From contig CALGII010000296.1 in assembly GCA_937915485.1 (NCBI GenBank), forward strand, positions 1 to 12,959: DNA of 12,959 nt, in the 5' to 3' direction. The translations under genes were made by a program, and so were the position numbers. This document shows positions 5,877 through 12,959 of this stretch, piece by piece. Each line of letters begins with the position of its first letter. Position 1 is the stretch's first letter. Below the pieces are notes generated by a model. That model made no database searches. It was given only the letters and a program-made list of their open reading frames with translations, and was not told the DNA's origin. The DNA comes from an uncultured Ignavibacteriota bacterium. Lineage in GTDB: Bacteria; Bacteroidota; Ignavibacteria; Tepidaquicellales; Tepidaquicellaceae.

Positions 5877-7600
5877 TGCCGCAGTACAAATGCACATATG
5901 ACCCGCTCTCGGAACTGATTTCCTACTACGCGAAGGAAAAAGGCGAAGCGAAGAAGACCGTCGATACGGAGAAACTTTCAATTGAGGAAAAACTCAAAGG
6001 AAGAATTATTGACGGAGATAAAATCGGAGTCGAGAAGGACCTCGATGCGGCGCTTAAGAAATATCCAGCGCTTGCAATTATAAACGACATACTTCTCGAC
6101 GGAATGAAAACCGTGGGCGAACTTTTCGGCTCGGGACAGATGCAATTGCCTTTCGTCCTGCAGTCGGCGGAGTGCATGAAAGCCTGCGTCTCTTACCTGG
6201 AACCGTATATGGAAAAATCCGAAACCGATTCCGCCAAGGGAACACTCGTTCTCGCCACCGTGAAGGGCGACGTACACGACATAGGAAAGAACCTCGTTGA
6301 TATTATTCTAACGAACAACGGATTCAAAGTTATCAATCTCGGCATCAAGTGCCCGCTCGAAACAATGCTCGAGTCCTTTAAGACGGAAAAGGCGGACGCT
6401 ATCGGAATGAGCGGACTGCTCGTCAAGTCAACGGCGATAATGAAAGAGAACCTTGAGATTATGAACGACAGGAGCCTCGGCGTGCCCGTCATACTCGGCG
6501 GAGCAGCGCTCAACAAAAGGTTTGTCGAGGGCGAACTGAGGGAAATGTACGAGGGCGACGTTTATTACGCGAACGACGCTTTCGACGGACTGAAGTTTAT
6601 GGACACGATAATGGAGTACAAGAAGAAAGGCGAGCGCCCCGAACTTAAAGTTTACCGCGACGCGAGGTCGGACGAGTTCAAGGAAAAGCGCGAAAAGAAA
6701 AAAGTTGTTTCGACCGTGAGGTCGGACGTGAGAACTGACACGCCCGTTCCCTCGCCGCCATTCTACGGAAGCAGAATTGTCGAAGACATTCAGATTGAAA
6801 GTGCTTTCGGGTTCATAAATGAAACCGCGCTCTTCAAAGGAAGTTGGAATGTTTACAAGGATAAGAACAAGCCGGAAGAGGAATACGAAAAACTTTTACG
6901 TGAAGAAATTTACCCGAAATTCAACGAACTTAAATTAAAGGCAAAACGCGAAAGCCTGCTCGTCCCGAAAGTAATTTACGGATACTTCCCGTGCAATTCC
7001 GACGTGAACGACCTGATTGTTTATAAGCCGAAAAATCTTAAAGGCGAAGAACTTTATGGCGCGTGGAATTTTGATGACGTGAAGAAAGAAAATCTCGAAG
7101 AGTGGCGGAGATTCACGTTCCCGCGTCAGGATTCGGGAAAGCGTTACTGCATAAGCGATTTCTTCCGCTCCGTTGACAGCGGCGAAACGGACGTCGTCGC
7201 ATTTATGATTGTTACAGTCGGAAGCAGGGCGACCGAATACGCGCAGGAACTATACAGAGATAACAGGTACACCGATTACCTTTATTTCCACGGGCTTTCC
7301 GTCGAGACGGCCGAAGGACTCGCGGAGTACTGGCATAAGATAATCAGGAAAGAACTCGGCATCGGCGGAGATGACTCGCCCGACCTGAAGAAAATTTTTC
7401 AGCAGGGTTACAGGGGCTCGCGTTACTCGTTCGGCTACGCCGCTTGTCCCGACCTCGAAGACAACAGGATACTGTTCGAACTACTGAAGCCTGAAAGAAT
7501 CGGTATTACGCTGACCGAGGAATGGCAGATGGTGCCGGAGCAGACGACTAACGCGATTGTAGTTCACCATCCCGAAGCGAAATACTTCTTCATCAAATAA
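5873..7600 (+). CDS. metH: Cobalamin-dependent methionine synthase, C-terminal half only (B12-binding and activation domains)
   Basis: A 575-residue protein matching the C-terminal part of MetH. Residues ~1-50 look like the linker that follows the pterin domain in full-length MetH. The helical cap (GELFGSGQMQLPFVLQSAE) comes next, then the Rossmann B12 domain with D133-V-H135-D-I-G, H135 being the lower cobalt ligand, S180 in SGLLVKS and GGAA. After a charged linker (~265-300) comes the activation domain for reductive remethylation with S-adenosylmethionine: RGSRYSFGYAACPD at 514-527 and a PEQTTNAIVVHHPEAKYF end. The homocysteine- and folate-binding domains are absent and cannot lie directly upstream, because the ATPase gene occupies that DNA. 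They must be encoded elsewhere for methionine synthesis. The start is ATGATG, overlapping the ATPase stop; either ATG may be used. The protein appears intact, so a split enzyme is more likely than a decayed gene. Confidence 0.93.
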   Translation: MMPQYKCTYDPLSELISYYAKEKGEAKKTVDTEKLSIEEKLKGRIIDGDKIGVEKDLDAALKKYPALAIINDILLDGMKTVGELFGSGQMQLPFVLQSAECMKACVSYLEPYMEKSETDSAKGTLVLATVKGDVHDIGKNLVDIILTNNGFKVINLGIKCPLETMLESFKTEKADAIGMSGLLVKSTAIMKENLEIMNDRSLGVPVILGGAALNKRFVEGELREMYEGDVYYANDAFDGLKFMDTIMEYKKKGERPELKVYRDARSDEFKEKREKKKVVSTVRSDVRTDTPVPSPPFYGSRIVEDIQIESAFGFINETALFKGSWNVYKDKNKPEEEYEKLLREEIYPKFNELKLKAKRESLLVPKVIYGYFPCNSDVNDLIVYKPKNLKGEELYGAWNFDDVKKENLEEWRRFTFPRQDSGKRYCISDFFRSVDSGETDVVAFMIVTVGSRATEYAQELYRDNRYTDYLYFHGLSVETAEGLAEYWHKIIRKELGIGGDDSPDLKKIFQQGYRGSRYSFGYAACPDLEDNRILFELLKPERIGITLTEEWQMVPEQTTNAIVVHHPEAKYFFIK

Positions 7601-7630
7601 TTATGCCTTGAAAACGGAATGAAAAAGATT

Positions 7631-7885
7631 TCAGCGCTTGGAGGATTTTTTCTTTACGGTGGTTTTCTTCTTTCGTTTCGGCGGCGGTGAAAAAAAATCG
7701 GGAGGTTTGCTGTAATCGGCGAATGAAAAATATCCCGTATTGTCCTTTTCCAGATTGTTGCAGGAGACACAAACTTTTCGACTGCTTCCGAAATCCAAAG
7801 CGGAAAACTTATCCGCGAACTTATCGTTAAAACTTTTCTGCCTAAACTGTTTTTTCAGTTTCTCTAAATTGAATTCGTCAATCAT
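7631..7885 (-). CDS. Small lysine-rich hypothetical protein
   Basis: Not recognised. The 84-residue product is hydrophilic, with two cysteines spaced CVSC near the middle, a PPDFFSPPP stretch and a strongly basic C-terminal tail (KRKKK, VKKKSSKR). The tail would suit nucleic-acid or ribosome contact, but that is only suggested by composition. The ATG at 7885 is chosen over an upstream in-frame TTG at 7909 because a good Shine-Dalgarno sequence sits 6 bases before this ATG. A TATTTTTG at 7914-7907 fits the Bacteroidota -7 pattern TAnnTTTG, but it is very close to the start and has no clear upstream partner. The gene converges on metH, with 30 bp between their stops. Confidence 0.6.
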   Translation of the reverse strand: MIDEFNLEKLKKQFRQKSFNDKFADKFSALDFGSSRKVCVSCNNLEKDNTGYFSFADYSKPPDFFSPPPKRKKKTTVKKKSSKR

Positions 7886-7891
7886 TAATTG

Positions 7892-7903
7892 CCTCGTCCT
7901 TTT
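7892..7903 (-). promoter_or_regulatory. Ribosome-binding site of the small basic gene
   Basis: On the minus strand the sequence reads AAAAGGACGAGG, then CAATTA and the ATG at 7885. It is the clearest Shine-Dalgarno sequence in the window and decides the start of this gene; most other genes here lack one. Confidence 0.6.
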
Positions 7904-7982
7904 ATTCAAAAATACGAAAAATAAATTTATATGTGTAGAATTATTTTATAAAAAACGAAATATGACGGATAAATCCTGTAAA

Positions 7983-10049
7983 TTACTTCAGAAATACCAT
8001 TTTTTTGGTCTGTGTAAAATCGGATGCGTCGAGGCGGTAGAAGTAAATGCCGCTCGCGAATCCTGACGCGTCGAATGTTTCGGTGTATGAGTCCGCCTTC
8101 AGGTTCTTTGAAACAATTGTTTTCATGAGGCGTCCGAGTATGTCATAAACTTTCAGAGTGACGAAGCCGTCCTTCGGTATTCTGAAAGTTATCTTCGTGA
8201 CGGGATTGAACGGATTCGGATAGTTCTGCAGCAGTTCGTATTTCACGGGAACAGAGATGAACGGATATTCGGGAGGAAGCACGCCCGAAAGCGGATACAC
8301 GAATGTTTTCCACTGCGTCGAATTGTAAGGATAGAACGGAAGCGTGGTTGATAACGCGGTCGCCAGCCCGAACCCGCCGTTGTTGAAAATGCCGTACCAG
8401 GTCAAGCCGCCGTCGGTGGAAAGGTTCACCGTCAGGCTGTCGGAGAACGTTGATAGATACACCGCGTAAGCGTAATCGAATGTCAGCGTATCGGATGAAG
8501 AAACGCTGTCGAAAACGGCGCTGTAAAGCGTGTCCTTCTGTCCGATGTTCGCGTAATCGTAAAACGGAACCTTTACCGAATTTATTCCGCCGAGAGTTGT
8601 TCCGTTAACGCCCGTGAACTTCTCGAACGAAAGATAGCCGTCGGGATTCGTGATTACCCAGCCCGGAGGCGGAAACGTGCCTTCGAAATTTTCGAAACTG
8701 AAATATGAAACCGTGTCCGAATGAATATTCATCGCGCCGTCAGAAGGAAATCCGGGATGCCGGAATTTCTTTGTGTCATAATCGGGCCTGAACACAACGC
8801 TATTAAAGCGTGATAATGGGCGTTTCGCTTTTGTAAGCGTTAAGCCTTTGCCGCAGTTCAGGACTTCCCTGTTCTCGTCGTTCTGAATAAACGCGACGGT
8901 GTACATTGAAGTGTCCTGCCAGAGAGAATCGACGTGGTATTTAATCACGAATTCGCTCGCGCCGGGATTGCCGCTCAGAGCGTAGCCTGCGGAGTCAGGT
9001 ATGAATTTTCTGAATACGTCATAGAAATCCTTTTCGCCGCTCGCGCCTATCGGAGCGGAATACGAAACGAGTTTTTCAATTGCCGCGATTTTCAGACGAA
9101 GTTTTCCGTCCGCTATCGGATAAAGAACATTGACGTTTATTGTCGATTGAATCGTATCTCCGGGCAACAGCACATCCGTCACCGTCACGGAAACGGGCGA
9201 GCCGTTATAAATTGAATCAATGAAGTAACGCCTGTACATGCTCGAATCAAGCGAAGAGTAAGGAAGAGGAAGCCTGCTCCTTCCGTTCAGGAGCGTGTAA
9301 GGAACGGTGTTGGCAAAATAATAATTTCTTCTCTGGTTGACTTCGAGCGAATCCTGAATGTACATCGAATCTATTCCCGGAGGCGGAAAGCCGACGTGAT
9401 ACTTAATTGCGCAGACACTGTTGAAATGGTTGTATATTAATGTATCCAGCGCGTGGTTATTCGCTCCGCAGGAAGGCGAAGTTGACGATGTGAATTCCTC
9501 GATGAACAGGTTCCTGTGAGCCGCCTGCAGGAAAACCGAACTCTGGACGAGAGTGTCGTTATGATTCGCGGAATACGAAGAATCCAACTGCTCTGAAACG
9601 TAAGCGCGCAGAGTAATTTTCATTCCCGCGGGAATTGTTACCGAATCCATAATAAAGAGAATGTTTCCGCCGGCGGAAACTGACGCCGCCGTATCCACCG
9701 ATTCATATTGCAGTTCGGGAATCTTAAGAATCAGCGCGAAACGTGTGTGGTACTCGCTCACTCCGAGGTTCGTGACGTTTACCTCGGGGGCGACAGAAAT
9801 ACTCTGAATGCCGGGAATGAATGTCGTGTCCTTCTTTATGTTGTCGATTGAAGTTACGGCGATATCAAGCGCGGGACGCCTTCCCGTCATAACGTTGTCT
9901 ATGTACAGGTTGTTTCCGAATCCGTTTGTCGTGACGAACTGCAGCATTATGCTGCTCTTGCTCTTTACCGAAAGTTCCTTCGGGAAAAGAAGCGACGCCG
10001 TCATCAGAATAGCGATAAAGAAAAATATTTTATACTTTAGTACTTTCAA
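7983..10049 (-). CDS. T9SS-exported Omp28-like protein with C-terminal sorting domain
   Basis: A 688-residue secreted protein. Residues 1-23 form a signal peptide (KYK then a hydrophobic run). Residues 27-54 (LQFVTTNGFGNNLYIDNV) look like the last strand of a choice-of-anchor-J/MAM-like beta sandwich. An Ig-like region follows (~58-175), then an Omp28-type thioredoxin-fold region (~178-425) starting FIEEFTSSTSPSCGANN, where the usual CxxC is reduced to one cysteine, C194. Residues ~451-589 (FENFEGTFPPPGW to WKTFVYPLSG) are the front of an anchor-J domain lacking its last strand. Residues 604-688 (YELLQNYPNPFNP to MVFLK) are a Por-type T9SS sorting domain that directs outer-membrane translocation. 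The start appears to be TTG at 10049, one base after the previous gene's stop; an in-frame stop lies 6 bases upstream, and the next ATG would destroy the signal peptide. Binding partner or ligand unknown. Confidence 0.88.
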   Translation of the reverse strand: MKVLKYKIFFFIAILMTASLLFPKELSVKSKSSIMLQFVTTNGFGNNLYIDNVMTGRRPALDIAVTSIDNIKKDTTFIPGIQSISVAPEVNVTNLGVSEYHTRFALILKIPELQYESVDTAASVSAGGNILFIMDSVTIPAGMKITLRAYVSEQLDSSYSANHNDTLVQSSVFLQAAHRNLFIEEFTSSTSPSCGANNHALDTLIYNHFNSVCAIKYHVGFPPPGIDSMYIQDSLEVNQRRNYYFANTVPYTLLNGRSRLPLPYSSLDSSMYRRYFIDSIYNGSPVSVTVTDVLLPGDTIQSTINVNVLYPIADGKLRLKIAAIEKLVSYSAPIGASGEKDFYDVFRKFIPDSAGYALSGNPGASEFVIKYHVDSLWQDTSMYTVAFIQNDENREVLNCGKGLTLTKAKRPLSRFNSVVFRPDYDTKKFRHPGFPSDGAMNIHSDTVSYFSFENFEGTFPPPGWVITNPDGYLSFEKFTGVNGTTLGGINSVKVPFYDYANIGQKDTLYSAVFDSVSSSDTLTFDYAYAVYLSTFSDSLTVNLSTDGGLTWYGIFNNGGFGLATALSTTLPFYPYNSTQWKTFVYPLSGVLPPEYPFISVPVKYELLQNYPNPFNPVTKITFRIPKDGFVTLKVYDILGRLMKTIVSKNLKADSYTETFDASGFASGIYFYRLDASDFTQTKKMVFLK

Positions 10050-10050
10050 A

Positions 10051-10413
10051 TCACTTCAAAGAAGTTCGCCTGAAATAGAACCTGTAGAAAAAGTATTCAA
10101 TAATTGTTAAAACAACAAGAGAAATAGAGTCTTTGGGAATCAGTTTGCCGAATCCGTTTCCGTAGATTCTAACGAATCCGGTAATTTTAAGGAAAAACTG
10201 CGCCGTCTTGCTGTCGGGAATCGCGATTTCGTAGCCGCCCGCGTTTATGAACAGCCCGACGACGAGGTCGGAGAGTGTCCATCCGACGGTGAAAAGTATT
10301 ACTATGAAGAATACGTTCAGGAAAGCCTGAACGAGGCCGTCGTTCTGGTATGATTTTGAAAACGCCCAGGCGAGAAAAATCACGTGACCGAAAAATATTA
10401 TAACGGGAATCAA
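10051..10413 (-). CDS. Small membrane protein of unknown function
   Basis: Not recognised. About 120 residues with hydrophobic segments near 2-18, 30-55 and 97-113, consistent with three or four transmembrane helices. A more polar loop between them contains GGYEIAIPDSKTAQFF, and the C-terminus is basic and aromatic (FFYRFYFRRTSLK). The start is uncertain. TTG at 10413 is followed by a continuous hydrophobic N-terminus, and an in-frame TAA lies 6 bases upstream. GTG at 10383 is an alternative that would shorten the first helix. The gene lies 43 bp after the sugar transferase and its stop is 1 bp from the T9SS gene start, so the last two are probably coupled. Whether it acts in polysaccharide assembly is unknown. 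Confidence 0.68.
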   Translation of the reverse strand: MIPVIIFFGHVIFLAWAFSKSYQNDGLVQAFLNVFFIVILFTVGWTLSDLVVGLFINAGGYEIAIPDSKTAQFFLKITGFVRIYGNGFGKLIPKDSISLVVLTIIEYFFYRFYFRRTSLK

Positions 10414-10456
10414 ATCTGCTTAATTAAATTAATATAATATAGCGTATATAAAAATT

Positions 10457-11875
10457 TTAAAATGCGCTTTTTGAAAAGAACATTTCCTTTACAGTCTTTA
10501 GTATAATTTTTATGTCGAACACGAGAGACCAGTTCTCGATGTAATAAATATCGTAGTCGATGCGCGCCTGCATCGACGTTTCCGAGCCGCGGAGCCCGTT
10601 GACCTGCGCCCAGCCCGTGACGCCGCACTTTACCCTGTGCCTTTCGAGATACTTGTCGACTGAGTCTTTCATTATGTTTATGAAGTATTCCCTCTCGGGA
10701 CGCGGACCGACGATGCTCATATCGCCTTTGAGTACGTTTAGGAACTGCGGCAGTTCGTCGAGAGAGTATTTTCTTATGAAAAGCCCTATGGGTGTGTATC
10801 TGTTGTCGTCTTTAGAAGCGAATCTCGGTTTCCCGTCCGCCTCCGCGTCGATGCGCATCGAGCGGAACTTGAGCATGTTGAATTTCCGTCCGTCGAGGCT
10901 GACCCTTTCCTGCTTGTAGAACAGCGGTCCCTTCGACGTAAATTTCACGAGGAGCGATAACGCAATCAGAACCGGGGAAATCGCTATGATGAAGAAAAGT
11001 GACGCGGCTATGTCGAACACTCTTTTTACGATTCTGTCCCACACGCTCAGCGGGAAAGATTTTATAACCATGAACGGAATGCCGTCGATTTCGGATATCT
11101 TGAGACGGCTCGTAATCAGTTCGTTGAAATCGGGAACGAGCATGAATTCGACGTTAATTCCTTCGCAGGATTTTATTATGTCATAAAGAAATTTATCCTC
11201 TTCGGGAGAAAGAGAAAGAATCAGTTTCTGTATGTTCAGTTCGCGTATTTTCGAAGGAATGCTTCCTATGCCGCCGATATGGTTTTTATCTTTTAGAAAA
11301 TCCTTATCGGGCTCGGCAATTGAAAAGAAACCAAGCACATCAAAACCCGTATGCCTGTCTTTTCTGAACGTCGAGTAAATTTTTTCCGACATCACGTTTG
11401 AGCCGACAATCGCGACGTTCTTAAGACCGATACGGTTGTTGTACATGGTCTTCTCGAGTTTAAGCATGAAGTATCTCTCGATTGTAATCAGCGCGAGTGA
11501 GATCATCCACAACAGTACGAACACAAGACGCGAATACGGGAAATCCCTGAAGAAGAAAATAATGCCTATTGACAGCAGTATGCTGATAGCCGTGCACTTG
11601 AATATCTGCACGAATTCATCGCCTATGAACACGTTCCGCTTTGGCTTGTACATTTTAAAATTCTGAAAAGTGACAATCCAGACAGGCATCGTGAACAGCG
11701 CGAAGTAAGTATAGCCCTGAAGTTCAGGAAGACCTTTGTCAATCGGGAATACATTAGCAAATGATGTAAAGAATCTCACATAATACGCGAGCAGATAGGC
11801 TCCGAAGACAGCAGCCGAATCCAGCACGATTGTAAGTAGAGGCAGTAATATTTCGAACTTCGATGATTTCTGCAA
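10457..11875 (-). CDS. Polyprenyl-phosphate sugar-1-phosphate transferase (polyprenyl glycosylphosphotransferase, WcaJ-like)
   Basis: Membrane enzyme that moves a sugar-1-phosphate from a UDP-sugar onto undecaprenyl phosphate, the first step of exopolysaccharide, capsule or O-antigen assembly. The 472-residue protein has the PNPT layout: four N-terminal transmembrane helices (first ~9-35), a Rossmann-like soluble domain around VAIVGSN, then the conserved sugar transferase domain from about 282. That domain starts KRVFDIAAS (D288) in a membrane-embedded hydrophobic segment. It continues with FYKQERVSLDG, KFRSM, the catalytic D373-E374 dyad in SLDELPQ, GDMSIVGPRPE (to 394) and GVTGWAQVNG. The sugar specificity cannot be read from sequence. 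The start appears to be TTG at 11875; an in-frame TAA lies 9 bases upstream and no nearby ATG keeps the first helix. It follows recG by 94 bp and precedes a small membrane gene. Confidence 0.92.
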   Translation of the reverse strand: MQKSSKFEILLPLLTIVLDSAAVFGAYLLAYYVRFFTSFANVFPIDKGLPELQGYTYFALFTMPVWIVTFQNFKMYKPKRNVFIGDEFVQIFKCTAISILLSIGIIFFFRDFPYSRLVFVLLWMISLALITIERYFMLKLEKTMYNNRIGLKNVAIVGSNVMSEKIYSTFRKDRHTGFDVLGFFSIAEPDKDFLKDKNHIGGIGSIPSKIRELNIQKLILSLSPEEDKFLYDIIKSCEGINVEFMLVPDFNELITSRLKISEIDGIPFMVIKSFPLSVWDRIVKRVFDIAASLFFIIAISPVLIALSLLVKFTSKGPLFYKQERVSLDGRKFNMLKFRSMRIDAEADGKPRFASKDDNRYTPIGLFIRKYSLDELPQFLNVLKGDMSIVGPRPEREYFINIMKDSVDKYLERHRVKCGVTGWAQVNGLRGSETSMQARIDYDIYYIENWSLVFDIKIILKTVKEMFFSKSAF

Positions 11876-11969
11876 ATCGGAATATTAAATTATTAATAAA
11901 ATATGCTTTTTGGGATAAATTCTAAATGGAAATCAACGGTAGTTTCGTACACAATTGTATGGGACGAAA

Positions 11970-12959
11970 TCAGGCTATGTTCATCAGGTAGATTGAGTCT
12001 TTGTGCTCGGATAAAAGAACGTTCCTGATGACGGCATTTTCCTTTTTCCTGAGTTGCGGGTCGTCGTTAATAATTTCGAATGCGATTTTTCTTGCCTGAA
12101 GCAGTACATCCGAATCTTTTATGAGGTCGGTAACGGCGAATGACAGAATCCCCGACTGACGCGTTCCGAAGAATTCTCCGGGACCGCGAATTTCCATATC
12201 GACTTCGGATATTTTGAAACCGTCCGTCGATTCGCAAAGAGTCTCGAGTCTTTTTTTCGAAACTTCGTCAATGTATTTCGCGACAAGAATGCAGTGCGAC
12301 TGTTCCGCTCCCCTGCCGACTCTTCCGCGTAGTTGATGCAATTGCGACAGCCCGAAACGCTGGGCTTCCTCGATTACCATAACAGTCGCGTTTGGAATGT
12401 CGAGTCCGACTTCGATAACAGTCGTCGAAACGAGCACGTCGATTTTTCCGTCCTTGAAATCCTTCATCGTATCTTCGATTTCATACCAGAGCATTCTTCC
12501 GTGAACCATTCCTACGTTATAGTCTTTAAAAATGTTTTCCTTATGATTCTTGAAATTTATTTCCACGGATTTCAGGTCGAGTTTTTCGGATTCGTCTATA
12601 ATGGGATATATAATGAACGCCTGTCTGCCTTTGCGCAGATTCTCCTTAACGAAACTCCAGACTTCGCCGCGAGCGGTGTCCTTTTTCAGATAAGTTCTGA
12701 CGGGTCTTCTGTTCGCGGGAAGTTCATCTATTACGGATGTATCAAGGTCGCCGTAATAAGCGAGGGCGAGCGTTCTCGGAATCGGCGTCGCTGTCATCAC
12801 CATCACGTCAGGATTGAAACCCTTGTCTTTCAGTTTCGCGCGCTGCATAACGCCGAATTTATGCTGTTCGTCTATAATTACGAAACCGAGATTCGCGAAA
12901 TCGACGTTTTCCTGAATCAGGGCGTGCGTTCCCACGATGATGTTGGTCTTCCCTGATTT
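11970..12959 (-). CDS. recG: ATP-dependent DNA helicase RecG, C-terminal part; 5' end outside window
   Basis: RecG remodels stalled replication forks and branch-migrates Holliday junctions. Only the C-terminal 329 residues are visible; the frame runs open through the right edge (KSGKTNIIVGTHALIQ), so a start at 12935 would be false. Visible superfamily 2 motifs are DEQHKFG (Walker B, motif II), TATPIPRTLA (motif III), VSTTVIEVGLDIPNA (motif V) and QLHQLRGRVGRG (motif VI). They are followed by the RecG-typical GFKISEVDMEIRGPGEFFGTRQSG stretch, which separates it from PriA and fits RecG better than Mfd. The N-terminal wedge domain and Walker A lie beyond the window. The C-terminus is intact with a TGA stop. 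It is upstream of the sugar transferase in the same direction; no functional link is implied. Confidence 0.96.
   Translation of the reverse strand, partial: KSGKTNIIVGTHALIQENVDFANLGFVIIDEQHKFGVMQRAKLKDKGFNPDVMVMTATPIPRTLALAYYGDLDTSVIDELPANRRPVRTYLKKDTARGEVWSFVKENLRKGRQAFIIYPIIDESEKLDLKSVEINFKNHKENIFKDYNVGMVHGRMLWYEIEDTMKDFKDGKIDVLVSTTVIEVGLDIPNATVMVIEEAQRFGLSQLHQLRGRVGRGAEQSHCILVAKYIDEVSKKRLETLCESTDGFKISEVDMEIRGPGEFFGTRQSGILSFAVTDLIKDSDVLLQARKIAFEIINDDPQLRKKENAVIRNVLLSEHKDSIYLMNIA

Noticed and set aside
7740..8066. 108-codon plus-strand open frame
   Set aside because: It runs antisense to the small basic gene and into the conserved sorting domain of the T9SS gene, and has no ribosome-binding site or recognisable domain.
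7983..10049. T9SS gene as a truncated or frameshifted pseudogene
   Set aside because: It has one uninterrupted frame with a good signal peptide and an intact sorting domain; the odd domain order is better explained by rearrangement than by decay.
10410..10628. 72-codon minus-strand open frame at the end of the sugar transferase
   Set aside because: It overlaps the conserved catalytic domain in another frame and its start has no support.
11946..11961. Palindrome around ACAATTGT between recG and the sugar transferase as an operator
   Set aside because: Only an 8-bp perfect core, within what is expected by chance in AT-rich spacer DNA, and no supporting promoter was identified.
12333..12956. 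207-codon plus-strand open frame
   Set aside because: It is antisense to conserved RecG motifs III-VI and is a shadow frame.

Overview
The window looks like chromosome from a Gram-negative member of the FCB group, most likely an Ignavibacteria/Chlorobi-type bacterium. The clues are a secreted protein with a C-terminal type IX secretion (T9SS) sorting domain of the 'NYPNPFNP' type, a Kdo-activating enzyme (so LPS), and TTG starts with weak or absent Shine-Dalgarno signals. This placement is inference; no rRNA is present.

Layout, plus strand. An operon with ATGA stop/start overlaps runs plsC (5'-truncated by the window edge) - kdsB - pyrG. It joins phospholipid synthesis, CMP-Kdo synthesis and CTP synthesis, so pyrG makes the nucleotide that kdsB uses. 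A 505-bp non-coding region follows (2945-3449). It holds three degenerate 28-bp tandem units, then two copies of a ~206-bp palindrome-rich repeat. The second copy ends 4 bp before the start codon of a CtpE-like P-type cation ATPase. The ATPase overlaps by 4 bp a gene for only the C-terminal half of cobalamin-dependent methionine synthase (B12-binding plus activation domains).

Layout, minus strand (read right to left). recG (5' end beyond the window), a polyprenyl-phosphate sugar-1-phosphate transferase that would start a surface polysaccharide, a small membrane protein, a large T9SS-exported protein abutting it, and a small basic protein with a clear ribosome-binding site. The last gene converges on the methionine synthase gene. 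Three consecutive minus-strand genes appear to start at TTG, each preceded by GAT.

Most unusual points: (1) the duplicated hairpin repeat, whose copies differ only outside the stems and which is very rich in GANTC sites; (2) a T9SS protein in which one beta-sandwich domain looks circularly permuted across the whole protein, its last strand after the signal peptide and the rest just before the sorting domain; (3) a methionine synthase split between the pterin and B12 domains and translationally coupled to a cation pump. No phage, transposase, CRISPR array, tRNA or rRNA was seen.
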